A stretch of 64,000 bases of DNA from Haliclystus octoradiatus (taxonomy: Eukaryota; Cnidaria; Staurozoa; Stauromedusae; Haliclystidae). A program made the position numbers and the translations under genes. The stretch spans positions 744,001-808,000 of the forward strand of contig OU744450.1 of assembly GCA_916610825.1 (NCBI GenBank), in the 5' to 3' direction. The notes under the pieces were generated by a model. The model saw only the letters and a list, made by a program, of their open reading frames with translations. It had not been told where the DNA came from and made no database searches. Shown here one piece after another: positions 34,801 through 49,000 of this stretch; the first letter of the stretch is position 1, and each line of letters begins with the position of its first letter.

Positions 34801-37800
34801 AGAAAGCATCACCTGTCACAGGACTATCATCAATAGTAAGAACCAATCTTAGATTTAAAGTGCCACCATCTTCTACATCTTCAAATAAACCATCCTGCAA
34901 ATCCATTTCAAACCAAGCACATATTGATGGTGAAATATTTAGAACTTGTCGATTGGCCTTTGGTGGATTATTCACAGCAGCTGAAGGGAGAGGTGTGATA
35001 GGATAGACTGATGAGGGGGTTACACAGATGGCCTCGTTTGCAAAATGAGCTGATTGAAGTACCATTTCCGGTGGCATTGCTAGTAAAAGCCTCGGTTGGG
35101 CTGATTTGTTTGGATCTCCATTGATAAATATTGAATTTAAAAGGATATGCATTGATCCAAGGTCGCAGCGTTGTAAAGTAGTATTGGTGTAGATGAAAGT
35201 CAGCCTTCGTGGTACTGACTGTAATCGGATGAAATTGAGAAACAACATTGTGCTTTGATTTGGATCATTGAGGTAGTGACGGATCTTTTGACTGATTGAT
35301 GATTTGATCTGTACGTTATTAGTATCCAAAGAATAGTAATCAAATGCAGTGAATGTAAATCTGTGGAATGGGTTGGCGATTGGGTCTACAGAGAAAGTGA
35401 TTATTTGGCTTGTGATCAATCCTCCACTATCAGTTGCAATCAAGAGGTAACGTTGCGATAGACTTGATGATATCTCATTGTAGTTTGGGTACCAATACAA
35501 TACCAGATCTGTTTTGTTCAGCTGCAGCCAGAAATCTTGAATGATATTTGAGCCATCTTCCGTTAAAAGGTCTACTTTCAATTGGTGGATGTTACCATCT
35601 TCATGATCAACAAATGTATTATCAGGTAATTGAAGAGTACTGTACAATCCGTAGACGATCTTTATTGTACCAATGGGCTGAACCACTATAGGTGGAGTGT
35701 TGACAAAGACTGAAGCAGAATGACTTGGTAAAAATTGAGACATACTTGGATTTACAAGACATGGATCAAGCCTTGTGGATTCCACATTAAGTAGGTTGAA
35801 ATTTGGCTGCAATGCTGCTCTAAAGCTCTGTTTAATCATTCCTTTACTGTCTATCATTGAATTAGCAATGTCGGAGATCGCTTCTATAGGACAAGGTTGG
35901 TATGGTAAAGTGCAATTTGACCAAGCGAGGCCTAATTTCTTAGTTGTTATATTTCTTTCAAAAGAAATCACTCGAATTGAAGTTGTGTCTCCATCCCCAA
36001 AGAATTGACTAATCTTTGTTGTAAGTAGAATAAGCTCATTTACATTGGGTACTGACTCATCAAAGAAACCTTGAGCTGATAACATAAATTTATGATTAAC
36101 AGGAGGAGAGAACGAGGGAATCCTCACTCTGAACGGCGTCCTTACTGATTGGCCATTTGAATCGGTCGCTTCAAGTTGATACGTGCAACAAGATGGTGGC
36201 AAAGAGAGGAAGTCGACTGCAGTGAATATTCCATATAGAACATGAAGACCATCACTGAGCTGTATCCAGGATGCCTTGGAAATGTCTTTATCATCTTCTT
36301 CAAGTAGCCTCAGCTTCAAATTCCTACTATCCCCATCCTCATTGTCATAAAACAGGTCATCAGGTATCTGCTGTGAGAATGGTAGACAAAATGAAACGGG
36401 AAAGGGTAGCATTTGACTTGTTACCCTTGGAGGATTGTCGATCACGACGGAGGCTGATGGAATAGGCTGTGAGGTTGACTTTGCTATGCTGCATGATCCA
36501 AGGAGCTGTACATTAACAGCAGTTATCTCAGCAGATGGAAAGAAAGCAACAAACAGTCCGGGGTTGATTGATCCATCATTGAGTTCAAATTGTGATGCAA
36601 AACTATTCATTGCATTGAATTGACAAGGTGTTGTTGTCAATGACGCATTGGCCCAAATTTGAATGAAACGATATGGCGATGTTCTTGTCCTCTCAAAGTA
36701 GACAGCCTTTAACGTTTGGTCATCATTATAATCCAGATAACGAGATATTATATGAAAGAGAGAGGTTGCTGCATCTATGTTGTTCGAAGTAAAACTGTAA
36801 TGATCAATTCCTTGAACGGAAATTTGCATTCCCAGATCTACAGCAGGGTCTACACCATGAATCAAGAAACGATGCACGGTTGTGTAAAACCGTGAGTTTG
36901 TAACAAGTAAAGAAAACTCAAATAGATGACTTGATGATCCTCGCAATACAGACTGATATAGCATCCCGTAGATAATTTGACCTGATGTATTGAACTGAAT
37001 CCAAGAGTCAAATGGAAGGGTATTTCCAGCACTTGTAACCATGACAATACTTAATTGCCTTGTATAACCATCTACGTCATCATAGAAAGCATCCCATGGG
37101 ATCTCATAGATTAGATATTGTGTTGTTGAAGCATTCAAAACACCGATTTCAGTTATTACAGTTGGATAGAGGCTCGTAGGTGTTGGTGATATGCTTGGCA
37201 TGATTGTCATGATGCTGCTGTTAGTTAAACAAACTCCATCAGCTGTTTGTTCAATTCCAAGAACCTCGTATTGTGGCATTAGTTTCTCTGCAAATCTTTC
37301 ATTAATAGAGCCATCGATATTGATTATTTTGGATGTTAGATCAGATATTTGTGATGCCGGGCAAGTACTTGATGATAATGTACAGTTTGTCCAACCTATT
37401 GTTACTCTGTTTGCTGTTTCATTGCGAGATGAACGTAGAAGCTCCAAGGTGGAGAAGTATGAGTCTTCATAATATGTCAAGATCTTCAATAGTAATAACA
37501 TTCTCTCGTGTACAAGAGGTGTCGATAAATTAAAAAAGTTTGTAACGGTCAACTCAATTGAGTAATAGACGATAGGTTTTGTTGCAGGCATGTTGATATG
37601 TAGTGATGTAGAAGCAGATAGACCAGATGAATCTGTGGCATGTACCAAATAGATATGCTGTATTTCACCATCATTAACATCAGCAGGTGATAAGACACCA
37701 TAAATTACAGCTAGTTTTTGACGCAGCTGAATCCATGAATCAGGACTTAATGGGGTGCCGTTGCTTTGAGACAGTGATAACTGCAATGATCTAGTATTTC

Positions 37801-40800
37801 CATCTTCTTGATCGAAAAATAATGTTTCTGGTAAGAAGAACGTAAATAGTGAACAGTATGATGCATTGACATGGGGCAAGCTGAATCGAACAACAGGGGC
37901 AGTATTAGGGGTAGGGGCAACTGGGGTAGACACTTCCAATGTCAGTGCAGTACTTGGAGTAATAGCTTGAGATTGAACATTTGTTTTAACTGTTGATATA
38001 GATGTTTGCATAGAAGGAGAATAAGACGATGTGCTATCACAATGATCAGCCCAATGAGCTTTGATTGTATTTAGAGACAATTCTGGTAAAAGTGAATTTT
38101 TAAATCCAGGGGTCGGTTCCCCGTCAAGTTGAATAAGTCTTTTGTTGATTTGTTTCAGCTTATTGCTGTGGCATTCAGCATTTAAAAGGCTACAATTACT
38201 CCACTTCATCTGAATGCGTTCAGCTGTGACATTATAGTCAATAATATAAAAGTTCTCCATCTTTCTAGACATCAAATAAAAACCAATCTTATCTACAAGT
38301 AGAACCAACGCTTCTAATTGGTTCAGCTTCAATTGAAAGCTGTGTGTGACGTCAATAGTATAATAATGAGAAAATCCAAGTTTTGACATTGGAAGGATAA
38401 CGCTAAAGTCACTTGTTGCCACTGTTCCGTTGCTCAATTGAGATCTTAAGCTATAATTTATTATCTTTGAGTTAAATGATTCCCAGACAGTTTCAGTTAG
38501 CACACCATAGACCATATTAGATGTCGTAAATAATTGCAGCCAAGAAGAGTTTAATACTGCGCTTGATTGTTCAGTTACATGATAAAGAGTTGCGTTACTA
38601 CCTGCGGTTATTATCTGCGGGATATGGTGAGCGAATAAGCTACAAAACGTTGCAGTAAATGTTGAGAGATCTTCATGGTCTGAAGGAATTAAATTGTTAT
38701 CCATGCGTTGTCTTGCGGGAGGAGATAATCCTTGTGTCCCTGTCCTAAAATTCTTATAGTAACACAAACCATACCACTGAAATTCAACACTTGAGACTTG
38801 AAAATATTGTAAACGAATCAGTATAGAAGGTGAAATGCTGTGGTATTTCATCACATAGTCAGAGTTACATCCACGAGTTGATAGTTCGGAGATTGAAAAT
38901 GAGACCTTGCGATCATTAACATTTTCATTCAGTAAAGCATAATTTCCATCACCAAGATATTCTAGAAGCCATAAATAGAATGGTAATAAAAAATCATTGT
39001 TCTGACAATCTATCATCGTATTACATTCTAATTCAAATTTAATAATAAATGAAGGGATCTGTTGCATAAAATAAGGGCGTTTCAGTGCAACAGTAGTACT
39101 GATGCTTGTATTCATTTTATCGCGAGCAGTCAGGGTAATCTCATGTGATTGTTTATTTCTGTATTCCAAATTTGGTAAGATATAAAGTATCTGTTTCACA
39201 TTATTGAATCGTACACCTGATTCTCCGTTCTCTGTGTTACTCAATTCAACTTTGAGATTAGGTGTAAAACCATCCTCCGCGTCGTAGAATAAATTCATAG
39301 GTAATTTCCATTCATACATTTCACCGTAACCGACTGTTAATTCGATGTTTGATATCAGTGTAATAGGTGGTGAGTTTCCAAGGCAACTCGTAAGATTCAA
39401 TCCAGCACCAAGTGGTTTAAAATGACGTGATAAAGACGTCGTAAATGGATCAGTCGGCTCCCCTTCATCATCAACGAATATATCTTCCAATTGTTTCAAC
39501 ATTGTTATGTTACAAGGCTGACAGCTACTACGGGTGAATTGAAGTTTGAAAACAATTAAAGTATGCCTCTGGAGGTTATGTCTATTGTAAGATCTCAATT
39601 TAAAAGATGCATCAGGTTCATGTTTGACAAAGTTAGCGAGGCTATTGAACAGTGTTGCCATCGTAACCATAATCGCGTCTTCTGTGCTGGTTAATTGTTC
39701 CAGAATGACAGTGAATGAATGACACTCATTGATCTTCTCAAAGAACTTGAAAGGTACCATCACTGGGATTTCTTTCAATGAGTCACACATATTCGTCACT
39801 GTCAACATAAACCGCATGAAAAGATTGTTTTTGAAAATCTCATTCTTGTCCTTATCCATTGGCATGCTAATTAATATACCATTATCGACAGTTAGCCAAT
39901 AATCAGAGGGTAAATCTTCTCCAAATGCGCTTAGCAACTCCCAATCAAACTCTTCTGATATAATAGTATGTCTTTCCCCTAGAGACTGTTGTAGAACATT
40001 CCAAATGATTGCTTCCCCCATTACTCCTAGCAGTGTAATTGTAATTGGCAAAGAGTCAAGGAGCGACTCACTGCATTCAGAGAAAGGCAACCGATTAACT
40101 TTTACTTGTCTAGGCAGTCTCAAAGGTTTATTAATAATATTATTTTGATTAAAACTTTCATCGTTGGAATATATTGTTAATGAGTTATGCTGCTGCCACG
40201 GAATGCCATATTTTATTTTAATGTCAGCTAAGGATTGATGAATGGTTGTTTTGATTTTTATGAATTTTGTGAAATCCTCAACAATTCCTTTAGCAATGTT
40301 TATATCCATATTTGAATTACACTCGTATGGAAGTATAATTCTTATTGGTGCACGTAATAAACCGCGTTCTTCTTTTTCAATCAGTGCAATATTGTGCGAT
40401 TCAGCTGTTAAATATTTCCTTTTTTTTATTTCTTCCGTTTGCAGCCAAATGTCAAATATTAATTTCACGTCGTCATCGTTGTATGTATCATCTGATGTAA
40501 ATATACCAAGATCAAAATACGTCATAAGAAAAGGTTTTTGACAACAACTGTGTAAGCATCGTCCATTCTGTACATCGATCTGCCATCGTTCAGTTTTCAA
40601 ATCCGTTCTCATTATGGTAACAGACGTCATTATTTCGATGTCATTTATTCTCGGTAGTCCAAATAGCTTTCCATTGGCCTCGCTGTGCTGCAGCCAATTG
40701 ATTGACGTATCTCTGGCGGAATCAATCTACAAGAAAGTAATATTTGATTAAAGGACAACATCAATTTGAAACACAAAACAAGTTTACTAAAATAACTATG

Positions 40801-41725
40801 ATTACTATAATTCATTTATTAAAATAATTTTGATAAAGTTGCCTTATATCATAAAATTATGTAAATAAATCAGGAGAAGAAGAGCAGCATATTTGATAAA
40901 CTTACACAAGCAAATAAATGTTGTGTGGATTTAATAGAAATACTCTAACCTATAGCTATAACTCATATTCCTTTTACCCATCATCTTAATTTTCGTACAA
41001 CGTATCATCAAAGAATAGATCAGGATTAGTTTATAGAATGTTATAGTTTCAATCTATAATTATCTCGAATAAAAACAATGTTTGTTATTTACTCACAGCT
41101 TTTTCAAAAATTAATTTGGTAATAAAAATCTAATTCGATACCTTATTTTAAGATAGTATCTATTACATGGATTGGAAGTCCAGCAGTGAAAAATACCATG
41201 GAAGTGCATTGAAGAATGAATGAATGTACCAACTTTCGATTAATAAATATTAATCATAATAATCTTAAATACCTTCCCGTACGTCTAGCAACTCTTAGCT
41301 GAGTTGGTGCAAACTTTACCAACACCATTTTAATTCAATGTATTAAACGTGCTACACAATTTCTCAAATTATGTAATTATATATAAGCCAGAAAGATAAA
41401 CTAAAGGATATACAATTTTAACCAACCGTCTAGACTTGCTTGAATAATATAATTATTTCTTGAATAATATAATTATTAATAATATAATCATAATAATAAT
41501 TATTATTATTACCTTCACATTTGCATTCGATGGTAATTTTATGTAAAAAAGACAGTTTGCAATTGCTTGATATTTCTTCGTATGCAAACTGCCATCATTT
41601 ATCCAAGGCAATAAAATTAATAGAAATACAAACATCGTGCAATGTAGACATTGTGCTTTCCTAAATACATTCTTCATTCCAATCATGCAGCAACTTAAGA
41701 AACACAAAACTATATTCCTCGCCAA
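19874..41725 (-). CDS. Giant dystroglycan-like type I membrane protein A (about 7,021 residues, 26-27 modules)
   Basis: Exon 1 (41725-41513) gives a signal peptide (core CTMFVFLLILLPW) and 71 residues. Exon 2 (40726-19874) is one 20.85-kb coding exon. Phase-0 joining rebuilds a CADG domain across the intron. Then about 26 modules repeat every 230-300 residues, each a cadherin-like CADG domain (IPxDxFYDxEDGxTRxLxL, then WLQF..LYG, then ATDSxGLS) plus a SEA/S6-like domain (WSNCTLxxxPCP, then a late Cys), both as in dystroglycan. Mucin-like Ser/Thr/Pro linkers separate several N-terminal modules. A membrane span (21040-21110) precedes a 386-residue basic tail with PPPPY. Dystroglycan links matrix to the dystrophin cytoskeleton through such a PPxY; a giant adhesion receptor is inferred. 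The start could also be the inner Met at 41686 or 41677. Confidence 0.9.
20537..20551 (-). other. PPxY motif in the cytoplasmic tail of protein A
   Basis: Codons for PPPPY (context SPPPPYSSP). In dystroglycan the C-terminal PPPY binds the WW/EF-hand region of dystrophin and WW proteins. Here it is about 160 residues inside the tail and not at its end. Confidence 0.75.
21040..21110 (-). other. Transmembrane segment of protein A
   Basis: Encodes FLLYLIPFLVTAFLVLFCFL, followed by a basic stop-transfer stretch (CKK..TRTKK). The following DAFVKKI resembles ATFIKKG of the dystroglycan juxtamembrane tail. Confidence 0.9.
40726..41725 (-). other. Signal-peptide exon and single intron of giant gene A
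   Basis: Exon 1 ends ..LPSNANVK at 41513 with a GTAATA donor. The acceptor TTTCTTGTAG precedes exon 2 at 40726, which begins IDSARDTSINWLQHSE. Both sides are phase 0. The joined text forms one CADG strand pattern running into WLQ..GKLFGLP, which supports the junction. The intron is 786 bp. Confidence 0.8.
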
Positions 41726-43006
41726 ACATTCAGCATTTTAAAAGTAAATTGAAGTTTTAAAAGTAATTGATGAATACACCATTATACAATTGATATTAAA
41801 TCTCCTATAAAATAATAACCATATACATTTGTAAATTGGATGTTTTTCATGAGCAATCAACACGTTCACAAAGGCAACGCTGCTTTGCTAACTCTAAAGC
41901 GCGCGTTCAGTTTCAGCACCATGAATACAGCACACTATTTTATCTGTGGTTACTATAGAAACCAAAAAGATGGCTTCGATCGGTTCCAGGTGCTTTGTTT
42001 ATGTTGCGCGGACATGTAACCACGATGCAACGCACACAAGACTCGCTGTTGTTGCTCTTTTATTTTTATTTGACTTTAATTTTAGCTTGTTATGAACTTA
42101 ATGTAGTAAGGGTTACCAAAATCAATCTACAACAGGCATGTAATCTTCATTAAGGTCGTAATTTTGGAACACGTTTGATATTACTAGATTTTAGAAGATG
42201 TACACAAGAATACACGACTTATTTATGTAAACATCAGCCTTAAATCGTTGCGGTTTTAATTATCACAATATCAACATTCAACAATCTATTTTTGTATGAA
42301 TATATTTTTGCCGAAGCATTTAATTTTTAGAATTAATAATTCGAAATAATTAACCCATTATGTGGATTTATTCTCATCGCTCTTATTCGGATAATTCGAA
42401 GCGTTAGATAAATAGGAAACCGAATCGCAACAATTTATCTGTACCGAAGCAAAGCAATCCGTTATTGCAATATAGTAACATCAACGGATATATTGACAAT
42501 TGGACAGCATTAATTATTACATGTTAAATATTAAGGTATATGCTATCTGTTGCGGCTGCTATTTTATCGATCGAATATAACATATTCAGTCGAGGCTTGG
42601 GATTTTCTGATGCTTTCTTCGTGCCTAATTAAGCAACACTCGTTTTTATATAACCAATATTGCACAGTGTTTAATATTTGCTTATCTACGGATATATTGA
42701 TAATTCGACTGCAAACAGTTGGTAATTTGAATCTTTACCGAGCACCGTGAGACTAGCTTTGAAAAACCTGTAATTCTGACTTTAATAGAATAATAAATAA
42801 TAAAATCAATTGTAGCAGCATATCAATATAGTTCAAGTTATGAACAATTGATTTGAATTTAATGCGAAACAAGAAAACTTCTACATCTATTCTATAAAAA
42901 AGTGGAATTGCAGCAACAAAATCCAATCTCTATTTTATAATCATTAAATAATTATTATAATCATTCCGATCGGTTGAACATCATATTAACAAACTTCTTT
43001 TTTTAA
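41726..43006. other. Intergenic region between giant genes A and B
   Basis: Must hold the promoter of A and the 3' UTR of B. A short less AT-rich stretch with CpGs (41870-42030) could be the promoter of A. No core element is convincing. A TTTATT (AATAAA on the minus strand) near 42366 is a possible poly(A) signal for B. Confidence 0.4.
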
Positions 43007-46000
43007 TTAATATCTATTGTCTGATGTGGTATAATATCTAGTGACTGTTTCTCTGTTCGTTTTTCCATTTTTTCCCCTGTACACTCTCGTGTCTGCACTT
43101 TTACTCCTTCTGGAACTGTCTGTAATATCGATTCCATCACCATCATCATAGCTATAACCATCATTGATCACATACCTTGATGCATTTGATGCACCTTCGA
43201 ATCGGTTTGAAATCCTTCCTTGATCGAATTCCGATACATAACCAGGTCCAACCGAGCGATTAAAATTTGTTGAAAACCCTCTTTCTGCGGACCGATTTCT
43301 ATTGGAGAACCCCCCATCTACCGAATGATTTCTACTCGAAAACCCTGTACCTCCAGATCGATTTCTACTCGTCAACCCTCTACTTGCCGATCGACTTCTC
43401 CGTGATTGTTTTATTTTCAACTTTTCACTGTTTAGTAAAGACGCTAAACCACTTTTACTGATTCTCAATTTCAATTGATTGCTTTGATTGTTTCTGCTTC
43501 TATTTCTATTTTCAAAATCATCGCCTATATGTGATTCCATGTATTCTTGACGTCTTTGATATGATGGTTGACGCAAATAGATTGGGATTTCATCGCTAGA
43601 CCGTCTTGGGTAGGAGCGCCTCTCCTGTTCTCCATTCTGCCTAGCATTCAATGATCTGCTTCTTCGATTGAATGACTTTCCACGCTCTTCAGTTACATAA
43701 TAGCCACCATTGTATGAACCGTCGCCATAATTATTACTCAGTTCTCCGTCAGAAAAATAAACAATCGTTTCTTCACTGTCATCGGTATAATCATCTTGCC
43801 GTGAGCGATTGGTTCTCTCAGATGATTGCTCAAAGCCTCTGTTAACGATATTACCTCTCCGGAAACGTGACCGTGATTGCCTTGATGTATTGCTTTGGTT
43901 GAATAAATCATTTTCACGTAAGAGATCTCTGCTGATTAATACGCTGCCCTTTTTAGATCTATTATATCTTTTCATTGATCTCTCATTAAGACTTTCATTA
44001 TTCCATCCATCAACTTTGTTTCTACTTTGATTCAAATCTCCGTTAATTATGTACGCATTAGATCTTGGGTCTGTGTAAGAGTACGCAATTACTTTTGATG
44101 ACGAGCGCTGTGATGAGTCCAACTTTCTACTTCTCTCATCTAAGTAATCATCAAATTCCATATTGTCACGTGACCATCGACCCCCTTCAAGAGACTCCCC
44201 TCTGATTCCTCTATCCATAATCGACCCTCTATAGCTTCGGTGATCTTGTCCTCCATATGAGTTTGACCAAAACACTTCATCATCCCCTTCTTCAAGGTTA
44301 TCAGTTCGTCTTCCTTGGCGTTTAGAGAATGCAGGAGGAACAACAGGAGGGTACACAGCTGGCTTTGCAATGATCTCGTCCACACCATTGCCTCCTTCTA
44401 TTGACAATGTCCTCGCTGATGGTTTACCACCTCGTTTCGAAGGTGAATCATAGAAATGAGGTGGAGGTGGCACCCCACTTATAAACTTCCTATCAGCCTC
44501 GTAACTATCTCCGTCTGAGATTGTATCCCCGTCCCCTTTCAACGCAGCAGCCGCTGGTCCCCCCGTTGGGGATAATCCATTCTCCAAAGTAGCCACTTCG
44601 TCAACCTTTTTGTTAGCATCAAAAGAAGAATATTTTCCCAGACAACATCCTTTACAGCATGGAAATAGCCGTCCACAAATACCAGGACAACACCTAGGAA
44701 TACACAGCCAACAACACCATAGCAATAAGAAAAGTATAGCCAGGACCAGTAGGAGAATTAAGACCCACCACGGTATTTCTGAGTCTGTTACAGGAGGTGG
44801 GATGGGAATTACACAAGTGGGGTCTGTCTCAATTGATGCACTATTAAGTATCAGCTGGGGCCCAATTTCATCAACAGCTTCTTTCTTCAAATTTCCATTT
44901 GAATCTAATAACTGCTCTTGTAAATATAACCGTGATGCATTGGAGCAATTATGATACGATACAACACTTATTGATGCTTCTGTAGCGTTGATTGTTGAAT
45001 TGTCTTCCGTTATGTTATTCACCGTAATGCTAGAACGAGGAACCCGAAATAATTTTGCTGTTTTGTCAATGATCTCTTTGCCAAGGGAGCAATTCTTTCT
45101 TATGTCACCGTATGAATTATCAAAGCCCATCATCACATATTGTCTCGATTGTATAACTTCTTCTTCTACTCTTGTATTGATTTCATCCGTAGCTGACAGA
45201 CCGCATGCATCGATTGCTTTTAAAAACATTCTCTCTGTTCTTGTCGTAGGCACTCTTCTAGATTCTTCAACTGTTAACAGTCCACACATTTTTATCTGAT
45301 CGTCATATTCAATATTAATCCAATCTATTTCATCTGAGCTTCTTCCATTGTAATCAGTTAAGGTCAAGCTGAGATTTCTTGTTCCACCATCTTCTACGTC
45401 GTGAAACGTTTCTTCAGGTATTTCTGTTTCATAATCTTTCCCTGGTGTCATAGGCATTTCATTGATATCCTGTACAATCTGTGGGCGATTCGCCGAAGTA
45501 CAAGGACCACGTAATTCAGGGCGTACACCATTAACAATTACTTTGGGCTCCGACGTTTCCATGAATTGTTTAAATGCACTAACTTTAGAGTTCATTTCTC
45601 TCAACCCTTCACAATCACATTGCTTTGTTTGATCTTTACAAAAGCTCCATTGGAGCGTGATGATATAGGGGAACCGTGATGATCTAGTTAAACCGTGATC
45701 ATTTATACCTGAATCACCAAAGAAATCACCAATCTTTTTGATCAACGTGATTTCTACTTCAATATCTTTTAGACTTATCATACTTTCTGTATTTGCTTGA
45801 ATGCTATAAACAACATTAGGATCTGTTGTTCCTAAGATGTTAACAATGACAGGCAGATCGGCTGAACGTCCAGTTTTATCAGTTGCTACGAGAATATATT
45901 GGAATCTCCGTTGCATCTTGTCAATATTATCCAATGGTACCCTGGGATATCCAAAGAGAATTTGATCTTGATCATTAAATTGCAGCCATGACGTCGATAG

Positions 46001-49000
46001 GATTGGTTCTTTATTTGATGTCAATAATTTTAAATCAAGATTCCTTGTACCCCCGTCTTGTGTATCAAAGAAAGAGTTCTCTGGAACCGAAAACGATGCA
46101 TTTGTGCATAGTGTTATATTAACCTCAATTGGTTCTTTGCGAGACTTTGGCAACAGAATTTCTTCTTCTGGATTGCATAGTGGATTATTAACTTCTTTGA
46201 CCGATGATATCGATGCATCTATTGTATTGAATGTGTCGCTTAACCCAGGTTGTACGTCACCGTTTGGTAATAGTAATTTGTCTTTAATCGCAACCTGTAG
46301 CGAATAGCTACAATTCTTATAAAAACGACTACAGTCTGTCCAGGATATGTTCAAACAAGTATTATCATTTTTATAAGAAACTAACTTAACTGCCGATATG
46401 TTTGGTTTCAAGTAACTTTCAATCGCATCAAGTATTTTATAGAGGGCCGTTGAGTCGAGTAACGTTTTATTTTTGAGACATACTTTTGTTTCTATTAGAT
46501 AATAATCATCTTCAAAAGTGGTTACTTCATTATTCAGATTAACTCCTAGGTCAGTCTCTGCCATTTGCCCGCATCTATCAGTAGCTGTTACCTTTGATAT
46601 ATAGCGTCCATTTTGTGGTGATCGAATTTGCGGTACAGCATAGAGCCTCTTTGATTGATAATTAATCCAAGAAGAAGTTGGATACAGATCTCCTTGTTGA
46701 TCTGTTAACGTTACTGTCATCTTACTAGTATCCCCATCCTCTTTGTCATAAAATGTCTCATCGGGTATACTCGTCATTATCCTTTGACATCTATTCAAAT
46801 TATAATCTTTCAGAATTGTAAGTACGATGGGTGCTTCATCAATCTCAAACACTTCTTCTAAATTCACAGATTTCACTTCGAGTGTTGGTGATGTTTGCTC
46901 CGTGAATGCTTGACTTGGGTGACCAGATTGTGTAACTAATCGCTGAGTAGACAATCGTAATTTCTCAACTGAAGATTCACATTCTCTTTGTTTGATAGAG
47001 CAATTCCCTATTTTCATATAATAAATCCCGTTGAATGAGTCTTCACTGAAAGTCAACACTCTGTAATCATCCAAAGACGAATCACCCACAAATTGTGATA
47101 AACGTGTCAGAAATTGTATTTGCAAGTCAAGGTATGCCGTACTATCTGTATTACTGCTATGAAACGTAAAGGATAGTCGATAGAAAGATATTTTATCGGC
47201 TTCAACAAAAACACGGAGTTGGCTGACAGAGCTTCTGCCAATATTATCTGTCACTCGGATTTGATAGAGTCTACCATCTTCTACTTCAGCTTTGATGATT
47301 GCTTCGGTAGGAAATGCATAAATCTCCCGCTGGAGGCTGTCTAATAGAATCCATGAATCCTTTTCCAACATTTGATCATTGCTGTTTCTTAACTCAATTT
47401 TGAAATCATTCGATTGCTCGTTATTGATAAAGTCATCAGGTAATTTATATTTGAATCGTCCACAGACATTAACAGTGATATTTAATTGCTCATAATTGAG
47501 TATTGGTTTTTCATTTCCACATGAATCAGCACCAGAAGATATCTGAAGTCCACTTGGAAGATTATTATTTATTTCTGTGATTGTAAGATCCCCTTGTTGG
47601 CCAAGAAGATTAGCACTCAGTTCCTTGTAGCTTGTATCTGTACAATTGGATATATTACAAAGCTTGAAAGAGAGTTCAAATGTAAATGGTGTTCCGCCAT
47701 TTCTTTTTATAGATAAGAATTGCACATCTTCTCTATTTGATACTTGATTGATTGCTTGGTAAATTAATTCAAAGTAATACGCATCGGGTAGCTCATTTGA
47801 TAAGCGACTTTCTCCTTTCATTGTAAATGTGACACCTTCTTTAATTTCCCCAGTAAAGTTAAACGCCAGATTTACACGAAAAACCTGTTGATTGGTGTCG
47901 GTCATTGACACCTGAACCATGTAAGATAACAGCGGTTGGTCAGGGATATTGTACATTGATTCCAATGGGTGTAAAACAACAGCAAACGCTGTTTCATTAT
48001 ACCACAAGGGTGAATCAACAGGGATAACATTGCCATTCTCAGGTGTGACGCTGACAGTAAATTGTGGATCTGTAAGTGTAGGACCAAGTAATGTTAGAAA
48101 GTCAAAATAAAACCGCTCGCATGGAAGAGGGTTCACAATAAATATGTTACTCTGTGGTAGAACTATTTCATCTTCGCATTTTACTTGTTCACTTACGAAT
48201 CCTCGAATTAATGATGGGATAAAATTAAATTCTGGTTGTAAATAAGTGGCTAATTCTGGATTATTGACAGCAGCCATTAGTTGTAAGGTTGCTGTGGCAC
48301 CACACACATCGCAATTACCAATAGTTATAGACATCGACGTATCAGATATCAAAGGATTCAAACCAATATAAAGTCTATTTTCTTTGTTACCACTAAATTC
48401 AGTCAATTTCCTTGTTAATACTAACATTACAGTAGTTACAAACTTGTAGCTAAAGGCAATTCCACCTGTAAAAGATGCATACCGTGGTGCAGGCTTGTAT
48501 TCGTTGCCTTTCATCGTTAATGTAAGCACTGATGTGGCTGACGAACCATCTGAATCAGTTGCTTTGATTATATACTTATAACCATCTTTTGGTTGTAGAT
48601 TATACGACAGTGCTTCTGGCAAACCACTCAACGTCTGCGTTGTTTGATCAAATACAACCCAAGTATCTGTTGGTAACGGATTGTTCTCTGAAGTAAAAAT
48701 CTCCAGTGACAATTTTCTTGTGTTACCATCTTCGTCATCTGCAAATAGGTCTTCAGGTATGACATAATTGAATTCCCCACAATTGGGAAGTTCGATCATA
48801 GGCACTGGTTTGTTCACACGAGGAGGACTAGGGGGTAGTTCAGAACAACTGCTGTTCACAACACTTGATTGAAATTGGAAATAGGCTGAAAAGTTTTCAG
48901 TGAATAATGATTTAGGGACAGATAGTAGCCCAGTTGATTGAGATCTTGAGAACATCTTTGAAAGGAAAGTAGCAACTTCATTGTTATATTTGCTTCGCGG

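Noticed and set aside
40628..40630. Apparent start codon of the long A reading frame
   Set aside because: The frame is open upstream to an acceptor at 40727, and the upstream codons complete a CADG motif (WLQ..GKLFGLP) that joins a signal-peptide exon in phase.
41940..42010. RFX-like palindrome (GGTTACTATAGAAACC) and TGTTTA near the start of gene A
   Set aside because: The RFX match has too many departures from GTTRCC-N-GGYAAC, and TGTTTA is too short to mean anything in AT-rich DNA.
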